Assembly (NCBI GenBank): GCA_023055505.1 | Contig: JALIRH010000018.1 | Span: 12,749,646 to 12,813,645, forward strand | Length of the DNA stretch: 64,000 bases | Direction of reading: 5' to 3' | Source: Callipepla californica brunnescens | Lineage: Eukaryota; Chordata; Aves; Galliformes; Odontophoridae | Shown here: positions 1 through 12,965 of the stretch, one piece after another | Layout of the letters: every line of letters begins with the position of its first letter | Numbering within the stretch: position 1 is the first letter of the stretch | Made by a program: the position numbers and the translations under genes | Notes under the pieces: generated by a model | The model's input: the letters and a program-made list of their open reading frames with translations, nothing else | Databases searched by the model: none | What the model was told of the DNA's origin: nothing

Positions 1-290
1 TCCCCTCCCCTCCCCTCCCCTCCCCTCCCCTCTCCTCTCCTCTCCTCTCCTCTCCTCTCCTCTCCTCTCCTCTCCTCTCCTCTCCTCTCCTCTCCTCTCC
101 TCTCCTCCCCTCCCCTCCCCTCCCCTCCCCTCCCCTCCCCTCCCCTCCCCTCCCCTCCCCTCTTCTTTTCTCTCTTCTCTTTTCTCTTCTTCTCCCCTCC
201 CTTTCCCTCTTTCCCTTTCCCTTTCCCTTTCCCGCTCCCTCTCCCTCTCCCTCTCTCTCTCCCTTTCCCTTTCTTTTCTGTTTTAACTTC
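1..290. repeat. Polypyrimidine (TCCCC)n/(TCTCC)n satellite, truncated by the window edge
   Basis: Uninterrupted tandem 5-mers: TCCCC at 1-30, TCTCC to about 105, TCCCC to about 160. These decay into CT-rich sequence ending near 290. The complementary strand is G-rich with GGGGA units, so it could form G-quadruplex or triplex DNA. The true left end lies outside the window. Confidence 0.95.
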
Positions 291-1687
291 CTGCAAACTT
301 TCCAGAGACTTAAGTTTTCATATGTTGGTAACAATAAATGTTATTTTCCTCTAGCTCCTGTCTAAAATTTTTTGAAGGTGGAAAGAAAATTAAATGTGAA
401 AAACATAAATCTTCAACAATTTCAACTCCTCTTTCAAGGAAAACTTATATTTGAAACAAAATAATATATTTTGAGACAAACCTATTATGTCAAAAATAGT
501 GGCAGAAAGTACTCACAGCAAATGGCAGAAATTGAATAATTTAAGTCCATAGTGACAAGATAAATGAGTGGTAGGATTTTCTAAACTTAAAAATCCTAAG
601 TCTATGAATATAGCTTAATCTCATGTCACCTCTAAACTTGGCACCTTTTTTTTTAAAGGCCAAATCACCTGGCGATATGAACAGGTTTTGATACACTGAG
701 ATCTAAAATGTCAAAGCCTGACCCTACCGTTTGTACTCCCAAGAAGCAATCTCCCTTTATATAAGCAAATGTACTCATTAGAAATATTTGTTTAACCTCA
801 ACATCTTTTGTTTTATTTCTTCTCCTGTTTATGTCAGGCTCACTTTTTCAGATACACACACCTGAGCCCATGCTGCATAGTTTCAGTCAGGCTTGCAGTC
901 CAGGGTCTGCAGCTTGAACTCTCTGCTGACATTTCCAAAGTAAGATGCAGTAGGAACAAGTTTTTCCTCCAAAGTGCCTGTTTTTCAGCTACAGTTTCTG
1001 GTGGGCTGTGTGGGACTGCCTCCTTTTTTCCAGTGCCAAGAAAAATTCATTAATATCTGGGTATGTTCAACAGCTTCACCTCTGAAACCACTGCTTGAGC
1101 TTTTTCACCATTGCCTTTCAGGGTACCAGCAGTAGCCAGCCACCTGTGGTTTAAATTAGCTTATTTTCTGCTGCACTGGATCAGAACAAAGAGAAGCTCA
1201 CATGGTTGGTTTAGCCAAGGGGCACTGACTAACAGCCAAGTTCCAGGTGGAGGCATTGCAATTTCTGTGTAGCTTTGCTTACACTACATGGAGATGTAAC
1301 CACAAGCTTTTCATTTATTCAGGGGGAGAAAGAAGAGATATGAGTAAAAGGACCATTCACTGGTCATCAGATAAGGGCTCACACTATGACTTAAACATAA
1401 GCAGTGTCTGTATGTGTATGCGCATCTGTACTTACGGAGGCAGTACATGAAAAACAGCTTTATATGAGAAATAAATATTTTTTTCGTTGGTCTCATCATT
1501 TATTGAACAGAACATTATAACCATACTTGCATAGTAATTAGGAGTGTTTACTGCCAAACCTTTAAATCATCTTCCTCTCTTCTGTCATCCAGAGTTATTC
1601 AGACATAAGAATTTATAGAAAAACAGTTCCTCAAGCAGAAAGATCTGAGAGCTAGCAAATATCGACCTGCTTTTTGTGGTGTTGTTT
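291..1687. other. Intergenic AT-rich DNA, no feature recognised
   Basis: Unique AT-rich sequence with only short open frames. I see no splice-flanked conserved coding segment, RNA gene or recognisable transposon. Confidence 0.5.
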
Positions 1688-1797
1688 CACAGAATCACAC
1701 AGAATTGTAGGGGTTGGAAGGGACCTCCAGAGGTCATCTAGTCTAACCCCCACCTTGCCAAAGCAGCTCCCTAGACCAGGTTGCATAGGTAGGCATT
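1688..1797 (-). mobile_element. CR1 LINE 3' fragment (minus orientation)
   Basis: The sequence begins CACAGAATCACACAGAATTG, then GGGTTGGAAGGGACCTC, then TCATCTAGTCTAACCCCCAC. This is the reverse complement of the CR1 3' end. Only about 110 bp of a severely 5'-truncated copy remains. Confidence 0.88.
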
Positions 1798-4426
1798 TGT
1801 TTATTCACTTTCTAATCCAGAACATGATGCTAACTAACCAGCGTCAACTTTAAATGATGCTTCAGTGTATCTCTCTCTGATTCTACTAGTTCCATACAGA
1901 GCCAGGAAATGTACATTCCTTAAACTGTAGCTGGATCAAGCTCAGCAGTGTTCTTATATCAACACGTGCTCAACAGCACTCCTGTGACAGTGACGACGTG
2001 TGTCCTGTTGAGTAACTTCCTCCTTCAACCACTTTCCACATACAGTCAGCTTCACGCTAGTGGTAGTTTCTCAGTGACATTTGGCTATGGTATTTGGCCA
2101 CCTAAAGCTTACACATTAAAGCTATATCTATGTAAAAAACTTTTCTTAAAACCAAAACACTCAAAGCAACTTCCAGGGACAGAGTCACTGTTCCAAGTAC
2201 AGAAAATAGTTTCAGGTGGAAAATTAGTCTTGGACAAAAGAGCAATTTGTTTCTTTTTCCACATACTTCATGGTTTTCTTACTTCACATCACTGTTGCTA
2301 TAAAGAAAAAAACATCCTTATAAGCATACACTGGTATGTGTCATTAGGAAAACGATCTGAGTCATTTCAAAAGTATGTTTCAAATGGCCAGTATCCTCCA
2401 GCCAGTGAAAGTTTTCATGTCTTGTTGCTTTGTTTTGGTTTTATTGCAACCAGCTTGCCTTCTCTGGAGCCATTTTAATGCTATACATTTCCAGATGCCT
2501 AAATTGAAACGCCTGATAACTGGTTACTACCGGTTAACTGGTAACAACTAGACTGAAATTTCAGAAGAATTGTGACTCTTCTAAATGTACTTATGACTAT
2601 TTTTAACATTGGAAGTTTTAGCAATTGAAAAGAAATTATTGGACTGTATCCTTTCACATTACTCCAATATATTTTCAGCAAAAAAGGTATTGGGGTTCAG
2701 TGAGACTGAAAATGACATGCTGAAATGAAGTTTAATTATCACTGTCCTGTAATTTCTCAATGCATTTTGTCAAAAAATAGCTCTTCGTAGTCAATGGGAA
2801 TTAAATCACATCCATTTAAATTTTCTATGAATCATTTATGAAACTACTAAATCTGAGCAAGGCACTTTCTGCAAGGTAGGAATGGTAACTACTCATAAAG
2901 ATCATTCTTTTAAGTCATATTCAGATGACAGAGAATCTTGGAAACAAAACATCATCTCAGTATGTGAAAACTAACTTTACTGTAGTAAATTAATTTTATA
3001 ACAGAGAATCATCATAAAGTAGGCTGAAGTGTCTCAGTAGCAAGTCAGAAGAATTAGGATGCCAGATTCTCCTGCTTTCTTTATGCTTCTACATAAATAC
3101 AGCAGAATTGTATATGAGTAATCAATTTTCTACTCTTTGTACTGTTTTTTTCCATGCATAACCAACAAATGATGAGTATGTGTAGTAGCAATGTCTCATC
3201 AGACCACCTTCTGTAAGAGTGATGGCCTGTGACAACCTCAGCAAATTCCCTGAGACAGTGTAACGGAGGGATAAAGGTAGAGAAGAATCTGGTTTCAATG
3301 CAGTAACTTCTACATATGGAGAAGAAAATAACATTCCTCACAAATAATTATTATAATCCTAGAAATATATTTAACAAAATTCCTTCCTCTGCTTGTGAAC
3401 TACACACTTTGCCACCTATCTGGATGAATGGCAGGATATAATGATTATTGTTCCTCCAAGAAATGTCATATCATACGAGCATATCGTATCCACGCTATGC
3501 CTGACAACCATTTTCTGAATCAGTGAAAAGTATCAGACTGGAAAAATTTCATTTATTTTAACTGGCTAGGAGTGACTTAATTCATACTCACCAGGAGTCC
3601 AATTTGTCTTGACGCAACATCTATTTCCAGTAAGGAGACCATCAAAATTGCTTTTGCCAAGAAATGAGGACAAATTTGCATAGTGTTGCACGGATTGTTC
3701 TTCAGTATACTTTGTACTATTACTTCATGAAGTATAAGCTGAATTTTATTTACAGTATTTGTATATAATCGTGCTCTAATCTACATTTCAATTGACCAAA
3801 TTCCCTATTTCATGCCCATTGTTCAACCTACTTCAATAAAGCAAACCTGCCATAAAGCCACTCAATTTAACTAACGATTTAAGACATGTTTGTGAGTGTT
3901 TTCCATATGTGACTATTTTCTATGGAATCATCAAAACTAGTAAAAGCATATGAGTATCAGCGGCAGAATTTGCCTACATTCAGGGCCAGTTTCAAAGGCA
4001 AGGCAATCCTTGTCTGTGCATTACAAGTTCATATGAAAAGCATATGAAAAGGCAGAAAGAGGGAGCTTGTTCCAAAATAAAATCTTCTAGATTTTTTTTT
4101 GGTCTGTGAAATTATAACCATTATGAATCCACTGGGAAAAATAATCATTAAAACAAGATGGTACTTTGGCTTGTATGTTTTCACACTGGCTAAGTTAATA
4201 GGTACCTGAATTGGAATGGCATTACTAATAATACAAACATTTATTTCTTTCAAACAGAAGACAAGCAACAGTGAAGTTTACCAAGGTGGAATATTATGGG
4301 AGTTTTAAATCTTTTTCCCCACACCCCTCTTGCAAGTCGAGTTTCAGCAGGCCTGTAGTGCAATGCAATGAGATTCAAATGGCTCTTTTTTAAAATAATT
4401 TTGTGACATTTGCTCATAGAAAATGA

Positions 4427-4530
4427 CAAAGGATCCCCATATTGTGAAGAGGAGATCCTTTGTGAGACAAATAGAATATTTTACTCACTGGATAAAAGTT
4501 TTTCCTCTAAAAAAGTTTCTATTTGTCTCA
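4427..4530. repeat. Two adjacent inverted repeats forming back-to-back hairpins
   Basis: The first has arms ACAAAGGATC (about 4427-4436) and GATCCTTTGT (about 4454-4463). The second is a perfect 14-bp pair, TGAGACAAATAGAA (4463-4476) and TTCTATTTGTCTCA (4517-4530), around a 40-nt AT-rich loop that can pair further. They share the boundary at 4463. Origin is unknown; a decayed small transposon or a transcribed hairpin are both possible. Confidence 0.75.
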
Positions 4531-7412
4531 GTAGCAACAGAAAACATTACAGATTATAGCATCAGATGGGATTCAAAATGAAGTTTATTCTAACATTCTG
4601 ATTTAATCTCCAAGCTAAGTGGTGGTTAAGATGAAGTCTGGTTTTTATGCAGAAAGTGTTGAGATCAAATGGGTCTTAAAATTTCAAGAGAAGTCAGAAC
4701 AGTCATCTGCTTGTGACACCTTTTTCTTGTACAAATATGGAAAGGAAATTCATTGCATTGTCATCCTAGTAAAATTCACTGTGAAGAAAAAAGCACTTAT
4801 CATTTGAAGGATTTGCAGAGAATGTTCTTATTATCTGCAGATAGCGTAAGGATTCCCTTGCATGGAAGATTTTGATTTAGTTTTGAAACTCATAACTTCT
4901 TGTTTCAACTGTTCAATTTGGGTTTTAATTCTCTTCAACCCCACATTCTCCTCGTCAACCTACAGAAGTAGTTGAAAAGTGGTAAAAATTATTAAGAAAA
5001 CCTAAATCTGCATTGTATAAATTATCTTGGGCAGATGTTTTTACAACACTTTTGATCAGGCAATGACTCTAACAAATGTTTTTCAAATTGTTATTGAACT
5101 ATTCATAATCATATTCATGTTTTCCACTCTTTGTGTCTCAACATTTGAGACATTGTTCATATTGTGTGAAATGTTCTCCACAGATGTGACTTCAGTATTG
5201 CACCTAACTCTCAGCCCAAGACTTTAGTCATTCACAGGAAATGCATCCTAATATTTGAATTCTGAAAGCAATAGGGAACTAAAATCTATCCAAAGTATTG
5301 CTCTGTGAAGCAGAAGAAAATATGCAGTATTGTTGAATCATATAAAGAGTGCAAACATAGATGTTAATTTAAAACAAAGGGTATCTTTTGTCCTCTATAG
5401 CACAGGTAAGATGCAATATACAATTTATACAGATATAATACCTCTGGTGGTCTATGTGAGCTAGAGTGAGCTAGCTCAGCCCCTCTGGGTGTTTTCTGAC
5501 ATGTTTTGTAGAAACAAACATGTGGCAACAGCATGAAAGAGAGTGTGAATTCCAGAGATGCTGTAAAACCACCAAATCATTTGGGTAGCTTGGAAGCCAG
5601 TCAATAAAAATGGGTTCCAAAGCAACAAGTTGTCATTTAATTAGTTAGAGCTTTTCCCCTGAAACTAGTTATTAAAATCTATTTTCTTTATAGGTAGTGA
5701 ATTGATGACATTAATGAGATGGAGTATCTCATCAATTTAACCAACAAAATGGAAAAAAATAACCTGAGCTAGTGTAACATCAAAACCAGTAAGACTTTTG
5801 TCTGGGCGCACATCAAAGAAAAATTATTATGCTGGAAACCAAAGAATTAATTTTACAACTAAGTAAGTTATCCTGTACATAAATTGGGTTCAGAAATGTT
5901 ATTTATGATCCCAAATATGCAAGTAAATAGTCTTTGGAATTCTAACTCACTTCAGTAAAAAACTGCATAGTGTTCAACTAGCAGTGCTTACCTAAGTCTC
6001 TCCTACCTAATTTCAAACTGATTTTACAGTTGATTTTTTTCTTCTGAACAGTTCTGTCTCTCTATCATATAGCAAATGAAAGAGAAGGGGCCATACTGAG
6101 TTAACATCAAATAAATATAAAGATTTAAACAGTGATTGCATGCACTTAATAATCATCCCTAACCAAAGATTTAACGAACATATCATCTTAATAGATCTGT
6201 ACCTATCAAAGAACTAAATACTTGTTTTCTCTTTCCCAGTCTAATTCTATCAACACATCTCTCCCTGAGCTGAGTTAGCTTTGTCTATCTGCCAGGTAGC
6301 CACCATGTCACTCTATTACTCCCCCTTGATGAAAAACTGGAGGTGAAAATGGGCTGATGGGGTGAGATGAGGACAGGAAGATCACTCACCCATTACTGTC
6401 ACAGACAAACCAGTCTCCGTGTTGGGAGGTTAATGAAATGTAGTGGCAACCAGTAAAAGACTAGGGCAGTGAGAGCTAAAAGCAAAAACTGAAAACACCT
6501 TCTCCCCATCCACCCTCTCTGTTATTCATCTTTCAACATCCTGGTGGTATTCTCCCTCTACTACTGATTGCACATTTTATACGCAGTGGTTGAGCTTTAG
6601 AAGTTCTCAGCTATTGTATTTCTGTCTCTCAGTGCTAAAACTTTGTGGAAAATTTGTTTGTCAGCTAATTTCTATTGATCACTAATGATATTACTGTATT
6701 TATGTTTTCATTAAACAAACTACTCTGCAACAATAGAGTAATAAAGGAGTAACGTTGATGCCAAGAGAATTTTGCTTTGGGAAATGAATGCTAAATAGAT
6801 TATCCTGTGGGACATTTTATGAACACATCCAAGTATCCAATAAGATGGAAACAACTCACAGATCAAAGTAATAAATTAAACAACTATTTCTGATCTTTTT
6901 AATTATTAGAAGGGTAGGTTGAAATGGCTTAAGGTATAAAAACTTCCATTCTGCTGGATTTATTTCTATTTGCTTTCAATGCTAGCAATCCTTTGAATCA
7001 ACTGAGAATTTTCTGTTTATGTTTACATAATATGAAAAACACTTTTGCAACTCAGATAATTAATCACTGTATTACAGATTTCTCAGTACTGTAGAATGGA
7101 ACCATTCTCAATAACATGAATAAAAATGCAGAATATTCAGTAGTCCAATGGGACTAAGGCGATTTTTTGCAAGCAGAATTATACTCCTACATGACATGGT
7201 GCATTCATTGCTTCTGTGACCTTCACTTACTTTCTTGGTAATATTAGAAGTAAATAGAAGGGTCTGAGTGATGATTGTGGAAGTTTTATGTCATATTTTT
7301 GGCTGTTCTAATGATTTAAATTTCAGTTTAAACATGTGTTAATCGTGTAGAAAATTGTAGAAGTGTTGCTGGGATATAAAAGCAACATGATAACAGATAG
7401 ATGTCAGATAGT

Positions 7413-7445
<33 letters not shown>

Positions 7446-7446
7446 G
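7413..7446. repeat. (TA)n microsatellite
   Basis: About 34 bp of nearly pure TA dinucleotide repeat. Confidence 0.95.
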
Positions 7447-7590
7447 ATTTTTAAAATCTTCCACTCTATAGTATGTATAGAAAATAATACATCTATAGAA
7501 AAGTAGCATATGGTAGTTTTCTGATATACCTATTCATGATTTGGGGATTTATTCTTATTTTTATTTCATTTTTATATTAATCTGTTGTGC

Positions 7591-7624
7591 TTTTGTTTTT
7601 GTTTTTGTTTTTGTTTTGTTTTTA
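7591..7624. repeat. (GTTTTT)n simple repeat
   Basis: Tandem GTTTTT units with minor length variation. No LINE or SINE sequence was recognised beside it. Confidence 0.9.
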
Positions 7625-10600
7625 TGATGAAGCAGTTCAAGTTTAGTGGAAAGCCTGAAATACTGAAAACCATTGTTTCTTTGTTATCCTTTCCTCCCAG
7701 TGTTACTGATTTTTTTTTTAACTGTATTGAGTAAAATTTAGCCATGTATTCATCTCTCAGGAGAATCTTCCAACACTGTAATTAATCGTTGCAAGTTTAC
7801 AATGGAAATTCTTATTTTGATCCTTTTAAATGACCATGTTTCATCAAATTTAGCTGACACAAAATGAGACAGGAAGGTTTTTGCTTATGCAAAATCTTAG
7901 ACATTATGTTTTGGTTTTGCAAATACAAAACTACTCCTTGTTGGTTCTGGTTTTGAATTATCAGTCCATAGGAAATAATGAAAGAGAAGATCAGTAATTA
8001 TAGCAGCAAAATTATAAAATGATTTTATCTTCCTAGATGTTGCTGACTTATTTGAACACAAAAGTTAGATTATCATTTATTTTTAACTTTCCATGCTACT
8101 GGTTGGAGAGTCTTTTTGAGTACTTCAGCCTCTTCAATAAAAAGCCTTTTATAGTTATTGATAAAGTACAAAAACTGACATAGAAATTTAAGAAATAATG
8201 GGCTGGACTTTGAGCAGAACTCTACCCATGATCAAATTCAGAATCTTCGATGTTTAGAAAAGCATCCAGCTTATGGTGGCTAACCTAAAGAAAATATGTT
8301 TTGCCATGTGAATCTAGTGGAGTTCCAATAAGTTCTTTTCTGAGGAATATATGACAAGTAGACCTGTATATCCTAGTCCTCAAACGTGAGCTTGAAAAAG
8401 CTTAAAGTAAAACGTTTTTAGGAATAACATAATACCGACTATCAAAGGGCAAAAAATATTTCCATATTATAACTGGCAGTCAGTCTGGAAAAATTCTTTT
8501 TCAAGCATGAAGCATATACAAATGGCTGTCACTAAAAGCTGTCAAAGAGAAGCTCTTATGTATTCAAAGGCAGGAACTGGTTCAAGGCATTTTTGAAAAT
8601 GTGACCTATGATATTTGAAAACAGATTCTTGAAAGAATTATAGGCAGATCTCTTTTTTTGTTTTGCTTTTAAAAAGAAAAATTATTTCCACATACGAACT
8701 TGAAGTTAATCAGCTGTCTTCCTGCTGAGCATCATAAATGAAAGTGTTTTCATAATGGGAAAACAGATCAAAACATGTTTCACATCTGGCAAGTACAAAT
8801 ACAAAGAAAGCAGTCATTACAGCTAACAGTAATCTTCTGAGTAGGAAATTTCTTGATGAGTGTGTGTAAGCTTGAAATGCTTTCAGAACTGAAATGGGCA
8901 AAAGGAGTGAGATCTCTCTTGGAACATTGCAGTGTCCTTTTCTGAGGTTGCTGTGCACGTGGTACTGACTCCTGACTAGGGGTGAGCTAACAGCTGTCAC
9001 AGCACAAACAGAAGTCCTTTGCCTTTCTTCTCTTAACTTGAAGTTGTTCAGCAGCCAAACCAACCCACTCACAATGTAGTGGCAACCTAGAGGGTGTTCT
9101 GGCTTAGGAACAAGAAAACTTATTCAATACACCTCGTTTCCATTCTTCTTTTTCTCACTGGCATTTATTCTCCCCACGTCACTTCATTGGCATCAACATG
9201 TTTCCTGTACAGAGGAAAATTTAAGGACATCTCTGCCATCTGAGGATCTGTTCCTTTCAGAGGAGCATCCCTTACACACAAAAAGTTACTAACATACTGC
9301 TTTGCAGTGTCACAGACTAGACACACACAGGTACCCCTGTTGAACTTTGGAGTACCCATGCTCATGGATTTTTTTGGTTTCTCTCAGGCAATGTCAACTA
9401 GGATTTTCTAGTTCCACGCCCAAGAAATTCAGAGTAAATGATAGGTTTATTTCTAAATTCATAATTCCATAAGTTCTTAGGCTAATTTTCATCTGTCAGT
9501 GGTCTGAGACTAGACACTTAGAGCTGCTTGCTAAAGATCAACAGTGTATGCTTCTTTTCTTCTCAGACCTGCTCCCTGCTCAAAGTGAGCACTGTCCTGC
9601 CACTGGTAATTCAAACTTGAGGTTGTTCAGGATTTAAATTCAGACCTGCATCCAAATTTCATAAATAATTTCTGTCTTTTTAATTGGTTAAATCATAACC
9701 TTGGATCCAAAAACCCACAACAGTTTTGGATTATACCAAAGTGGTCTTACTGTAACAGTAGAAAAAATAGCTCTTGGTACATTTTTGGCAAAGAGAATAA
9801 AGAACAAGTTCAACCAGTGAATAATTCGATGTGGGATAGAGAAAGCAGGATGCTGGCAGATAGTTTCTTCATATATCCTGAATCTAAAATAAGGTTTCTA
9901 TTGCAACAGGTGTGTGGGGGTGGAAAATTAGGTCAGACAAATTTTTCTACTGTATGCAATCCTTGCTGACAGGCATACATCTCCCAGTAGACGAAGGGAG
10001 CCAGATACTGTTCAGCTATAGATCTGAATTTCAGGACTGCTACAAAATAAGCCATTGCCTGTACCGCTTCTAGGTCTAAGTTCATTTTTAGATGTTGTTT
10101 ATATGGTGGAAAATAAGAAAAGTGAAAGGTAGCAGATACATATTGAGTTATCAGCTCTACTACTGGGCTTGTACTGACCATCTCTATTCCCTGTTTCTGT
10201 TGTAATTCTACCTCTGTGTATTATTTTGTAAGCTAAAAAATTCCTATATAAACAACAGAGAAACAAGGCACAAATAAAACAGTTGATAAGTAATACTATC
10301 TGGGATTACTTTGCCTTCTAGAAACCTCTTTCTCTTAGCTGTAAGGAAATACTTAATTTCCTAAGCATGAGATAAATGGTCCAACATAGAGAGTGGGGAG
10401 ATAGAGCTACTCAGTGGGAAGTGTAGTTTGAGTGAGCATCAGAACAATCCCCAGCTGTGAGGACTTCAAACAGTGAATCCCTCTTTTCAGATTAGGTGCC
10501 TGATAGCATGAGAGCAAAGAGGAGTAGGAAGATGCTTCTTGACTATGTAGTTAGTTCAGTGCACCTTCAGTAAACCTGTGGATGGTGCTGAATAAGAAGG

Positions 10601-11197
10601 AGTAACTAAGCTGCCTAAGAGAAGAGCTGCAGTCCACATACCTTGTCTAACTTGAAGCCAACCAAACTGAAACCTCAGAAGGTTCAACAATAAGGAGCAC
10701 CACATTCTGCACCTTAGGCAGAAAGATCCCATCAGTTCAGCCAGGGAACAGCCCTGCTGGAAAATACTTTTAATGAATGTAAAACTGAAAGTGGTCCAAC
10801 ACCTTTACCACAAATCAAAGTGTGCAGCACTAGGAGATCATGGCCAGAAGACCATGAGAATTTATAGTCATCCTTTACTGTGCTTGTCAGGCGTTCAATT
10901 TTGTGTCACTACCATCCTGTAGCAATCCTCTGCTTCCCCTCTGCCCCCTCATGGTTTAAGAGAGTTGTGAAGGAAGTGGATAGGATCTGGCAGAGAGCTA
11001 TCAAGATGAAGTTATGCCTGTCAATCCATTGTTGCCAGCTGCCTTGCTCTGCATGGGAGATTGCGTCTGATGGCACCCAACATTTCTCTGGTCCTGTGAC
11101 TATTTGCCTATCATCCAGATGTCCTAGGCCTTTGCTGACCTCAGAGTATTTCAGCACACTGCTGTTGTTTTATTTTGGTCTGGGTTGGAGGTATTTT

Positions 11198-11217
11198 TTG
11201 TTGTTGTTGTTGTTGTT
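11198..11217. repeat. (TTG)n microsatellite
   Basis: About six perfect TTG units. Confidence 0.9.
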
Positions 11218-11689
11218 TGCTCACTTTAGTTCTGTTTGCCTATTTGTTTCTGTTTTCAAGGAAGTACGGTTAGCTACTCTCCAAACATCCCACCTGGATT
11301 TGGTAACCATGTAATTCCACTCAAGAAAAAGAGATCCAGAAGAATGTAAAATATAAATAGAGTGACAGGAAGGCACCAAAGATGAACCCCGGTGCTGTGT
11401 TCTAACTTTCTACAATCACAAGATAAAATGCAAATGGAGAACCCGGAACAGGAATCTAAGCCAGCTGATTCCCTGTCTCACTGTACCTTCAACTGTGCTT
11501 CAAAGTGAGCTGTATTAGTCAATCCTTGACACTTTAATGACTAAATTCTAATACAAGCAAAATTTAAAGAATATGAAAATACCCCCAAGTTACTACTAAG
11601 TGGGAAAAAGGTTATAGGTATAGGTTAGGAGATGACCTAGAGATTCATGGAGTGCATTACAAAGATTGTGGCTGGCATGGAAGTACTCT

Positions 11690-12127
11690 GCCCTGGAAGT
11701 ATTATGTCCAGTTCTGAGCTTCCCAGTTCAAGAAAGACAAGGAACTTCTAGAGGGAGTCCAGTGAAAGGCCACAGAGTTGATGACTGACTTGTAGCATCT
11801 CCCTTCTGAAGAAAGGCTGAGAGACCTGGGACTGTTCAGCCTGGAAAAAAAGAAGACTGAGAACAAATCTTACCAATGCCTACAAATGTGTAAGGGGCAG
11901 ATGTCAAGGGGACATGGAACTTGAGAAAGAATTTCTTTACTTTTAGGGTGACGGAGCACTGGAACAGTCTGTGCAGAGATGTGGAGTCTTCTTCTCTAGA
12001 GATAACCAAATCTATCCTGTATGCATTCCTGTGTAACCTATGTAGGGTAGGCAACCTGCTTTAGCAGGGAGGCACTGAACTCAATGATTTTCAAAGGTCC
12101 TTTCCAACTCCTACCATTCTATGATTC
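11690..12127 (+). mobile_element. CR1 LINE 3' fragment (plus orientation)
   Basis: CR1 landmarks appear in order: GTCCAGTTCTGAGCTTCCCA, GTCCAGTGAAAGGCCACAGA, AAAGGCTGAGAGACCTGGGA, CTGTTCAGCCTGG, then TCCTTTCCAACTCCTACC and the terminal ATTCTATGATTCTG. About 440 bp are clear; divergence is substantial. The piece upstream to about 11,612 may also belong to it. Confidence 0.93.
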
Positions 12128-12745
12128 TGAGTGATTTTGTGACAAAGGGGGTGAAAAACTTGAAATGCTGGTGATAAACTTATCATCAGCGGACAAGATA
12201 GAATACTGCTGTTAGAGGTCATGAAACAATTTTTACATATTTATAAGGATAGTGGAAATTAAAAAATGGTGGGTCTTGGAGTTTGCTGGTTTTTTTTGTT
12301 TTTTTTTTAAGAATTCTATAATTCTACATTATCATGAGACTTTTTTCCAAAGGTGTGCAGCAAAACAAGAACAGAAGCAGAGACGGAAACTGTTTGAAGA
12401 AGATCCAGCAATGAAGATTAGTGAAACAGACAGTGTAAGGGCAGAGATGGACAGGAAGACCTATAGTCATGCCAAAGTAGAGCAAAAAAATCCCCAAAAC
12501 ATCTTGACGATGAAATTAGTGAAGGAAAGAACTAGGAGCAGAAAACAGAGGCTTTAAATCCTGGAGAGCACTCAGATGCTGCCTGAGCATTATTCCAGAC
12601 CAGTGACCTGAAGGTGGGTTCATTTCCTTGCTCAGTCAGTCTGTCACTGTTTCACTAAATCTACCAGGACAGAAATCTGCTTTAACTGAAGTACTGGGAT
12701 AGAAATGAACACAAACACAGACAGAAGGTAGTCTTTTGAAACTAC

Positions 12746-12771
12746 TTTTCAGTGATAGAAATCACTGAAAA
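12746..12771. repeat. Perfect 11-bp hairpin with 4-nt loop
   Basis: TTTTCAGTGAT (12746-12756), loop AGAA, ATCACTGAAAA (12761-12771). No U-rich or other context identifies a function. Confidence 0.85.
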
Positions 12772-12916
12772 AAAGAAGTGTATGAAATGATTTAAGATCT
12801 GTCTGAAAATAAGAGACTGCTACAGCTAGAGTGTACTGACAGCTTTCCAGAGATATTTATTAATTATTCAACTCTGAAATTGCAAGTCTAGCCCCAATCT
12901 GTTTAAAAATTATTAA

Positions 12917-12965
12917 ACTTGGATTTAATAGTTAAGCAAACTCTGCTTAACTATTAAATGCAAGT
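12917..12965. repeat. 22-bp-stem hairpin with 5-nt loop
   Basis: The inner arms ATTTAATAGTTAAGCA (12923-12938) and TGCTTAACTATTAAAT (12944-12959) pair perfectly around loop AACTC. After one G-G mismatch, five more pairs extend the stem to 12917-12938/12944-12965. So 21 of 22 positions pair. Such a compact perfect inverted repeat is unusual in neutral DNA. Confidence 0.92.

Larger units (their letters stand above)
1798..11689. other. Intergenic AT-rich DNA with microsatellites and inverted repeats
   Basis: About 9.9 kb without a recognisable gene. Open frames, including one of 176 codons at 1948-2478 without a convincing start, resemble no family I know. Items listed separately are the inverted repeats at 4427-4530, (TA)n at 7413-7446, (GTTTTT)n at 7591-7624 and (TTG)n at 11198-11217. 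Confidence 0.5.

Noticed and set aside
1948..2478. 176-codon open frame
   Set aside because: No convincing start codon, no recognisable domain, AT-rich codon use like the flanks, and no splice-flanked conservation visible.
8710..9072. Minus-strand 120-codon open frame with a hydrophobic stretch
   Set aside because: No recognisable family and no supporting context; length is within chance expectation for 64 kb.
12252..12557. 101-codon Lys/Glu-rich open frame
   Set aside because: Begins in a T-rich run, has no splice sites or familiar motif, and lies just beyond a CR1 fragment.
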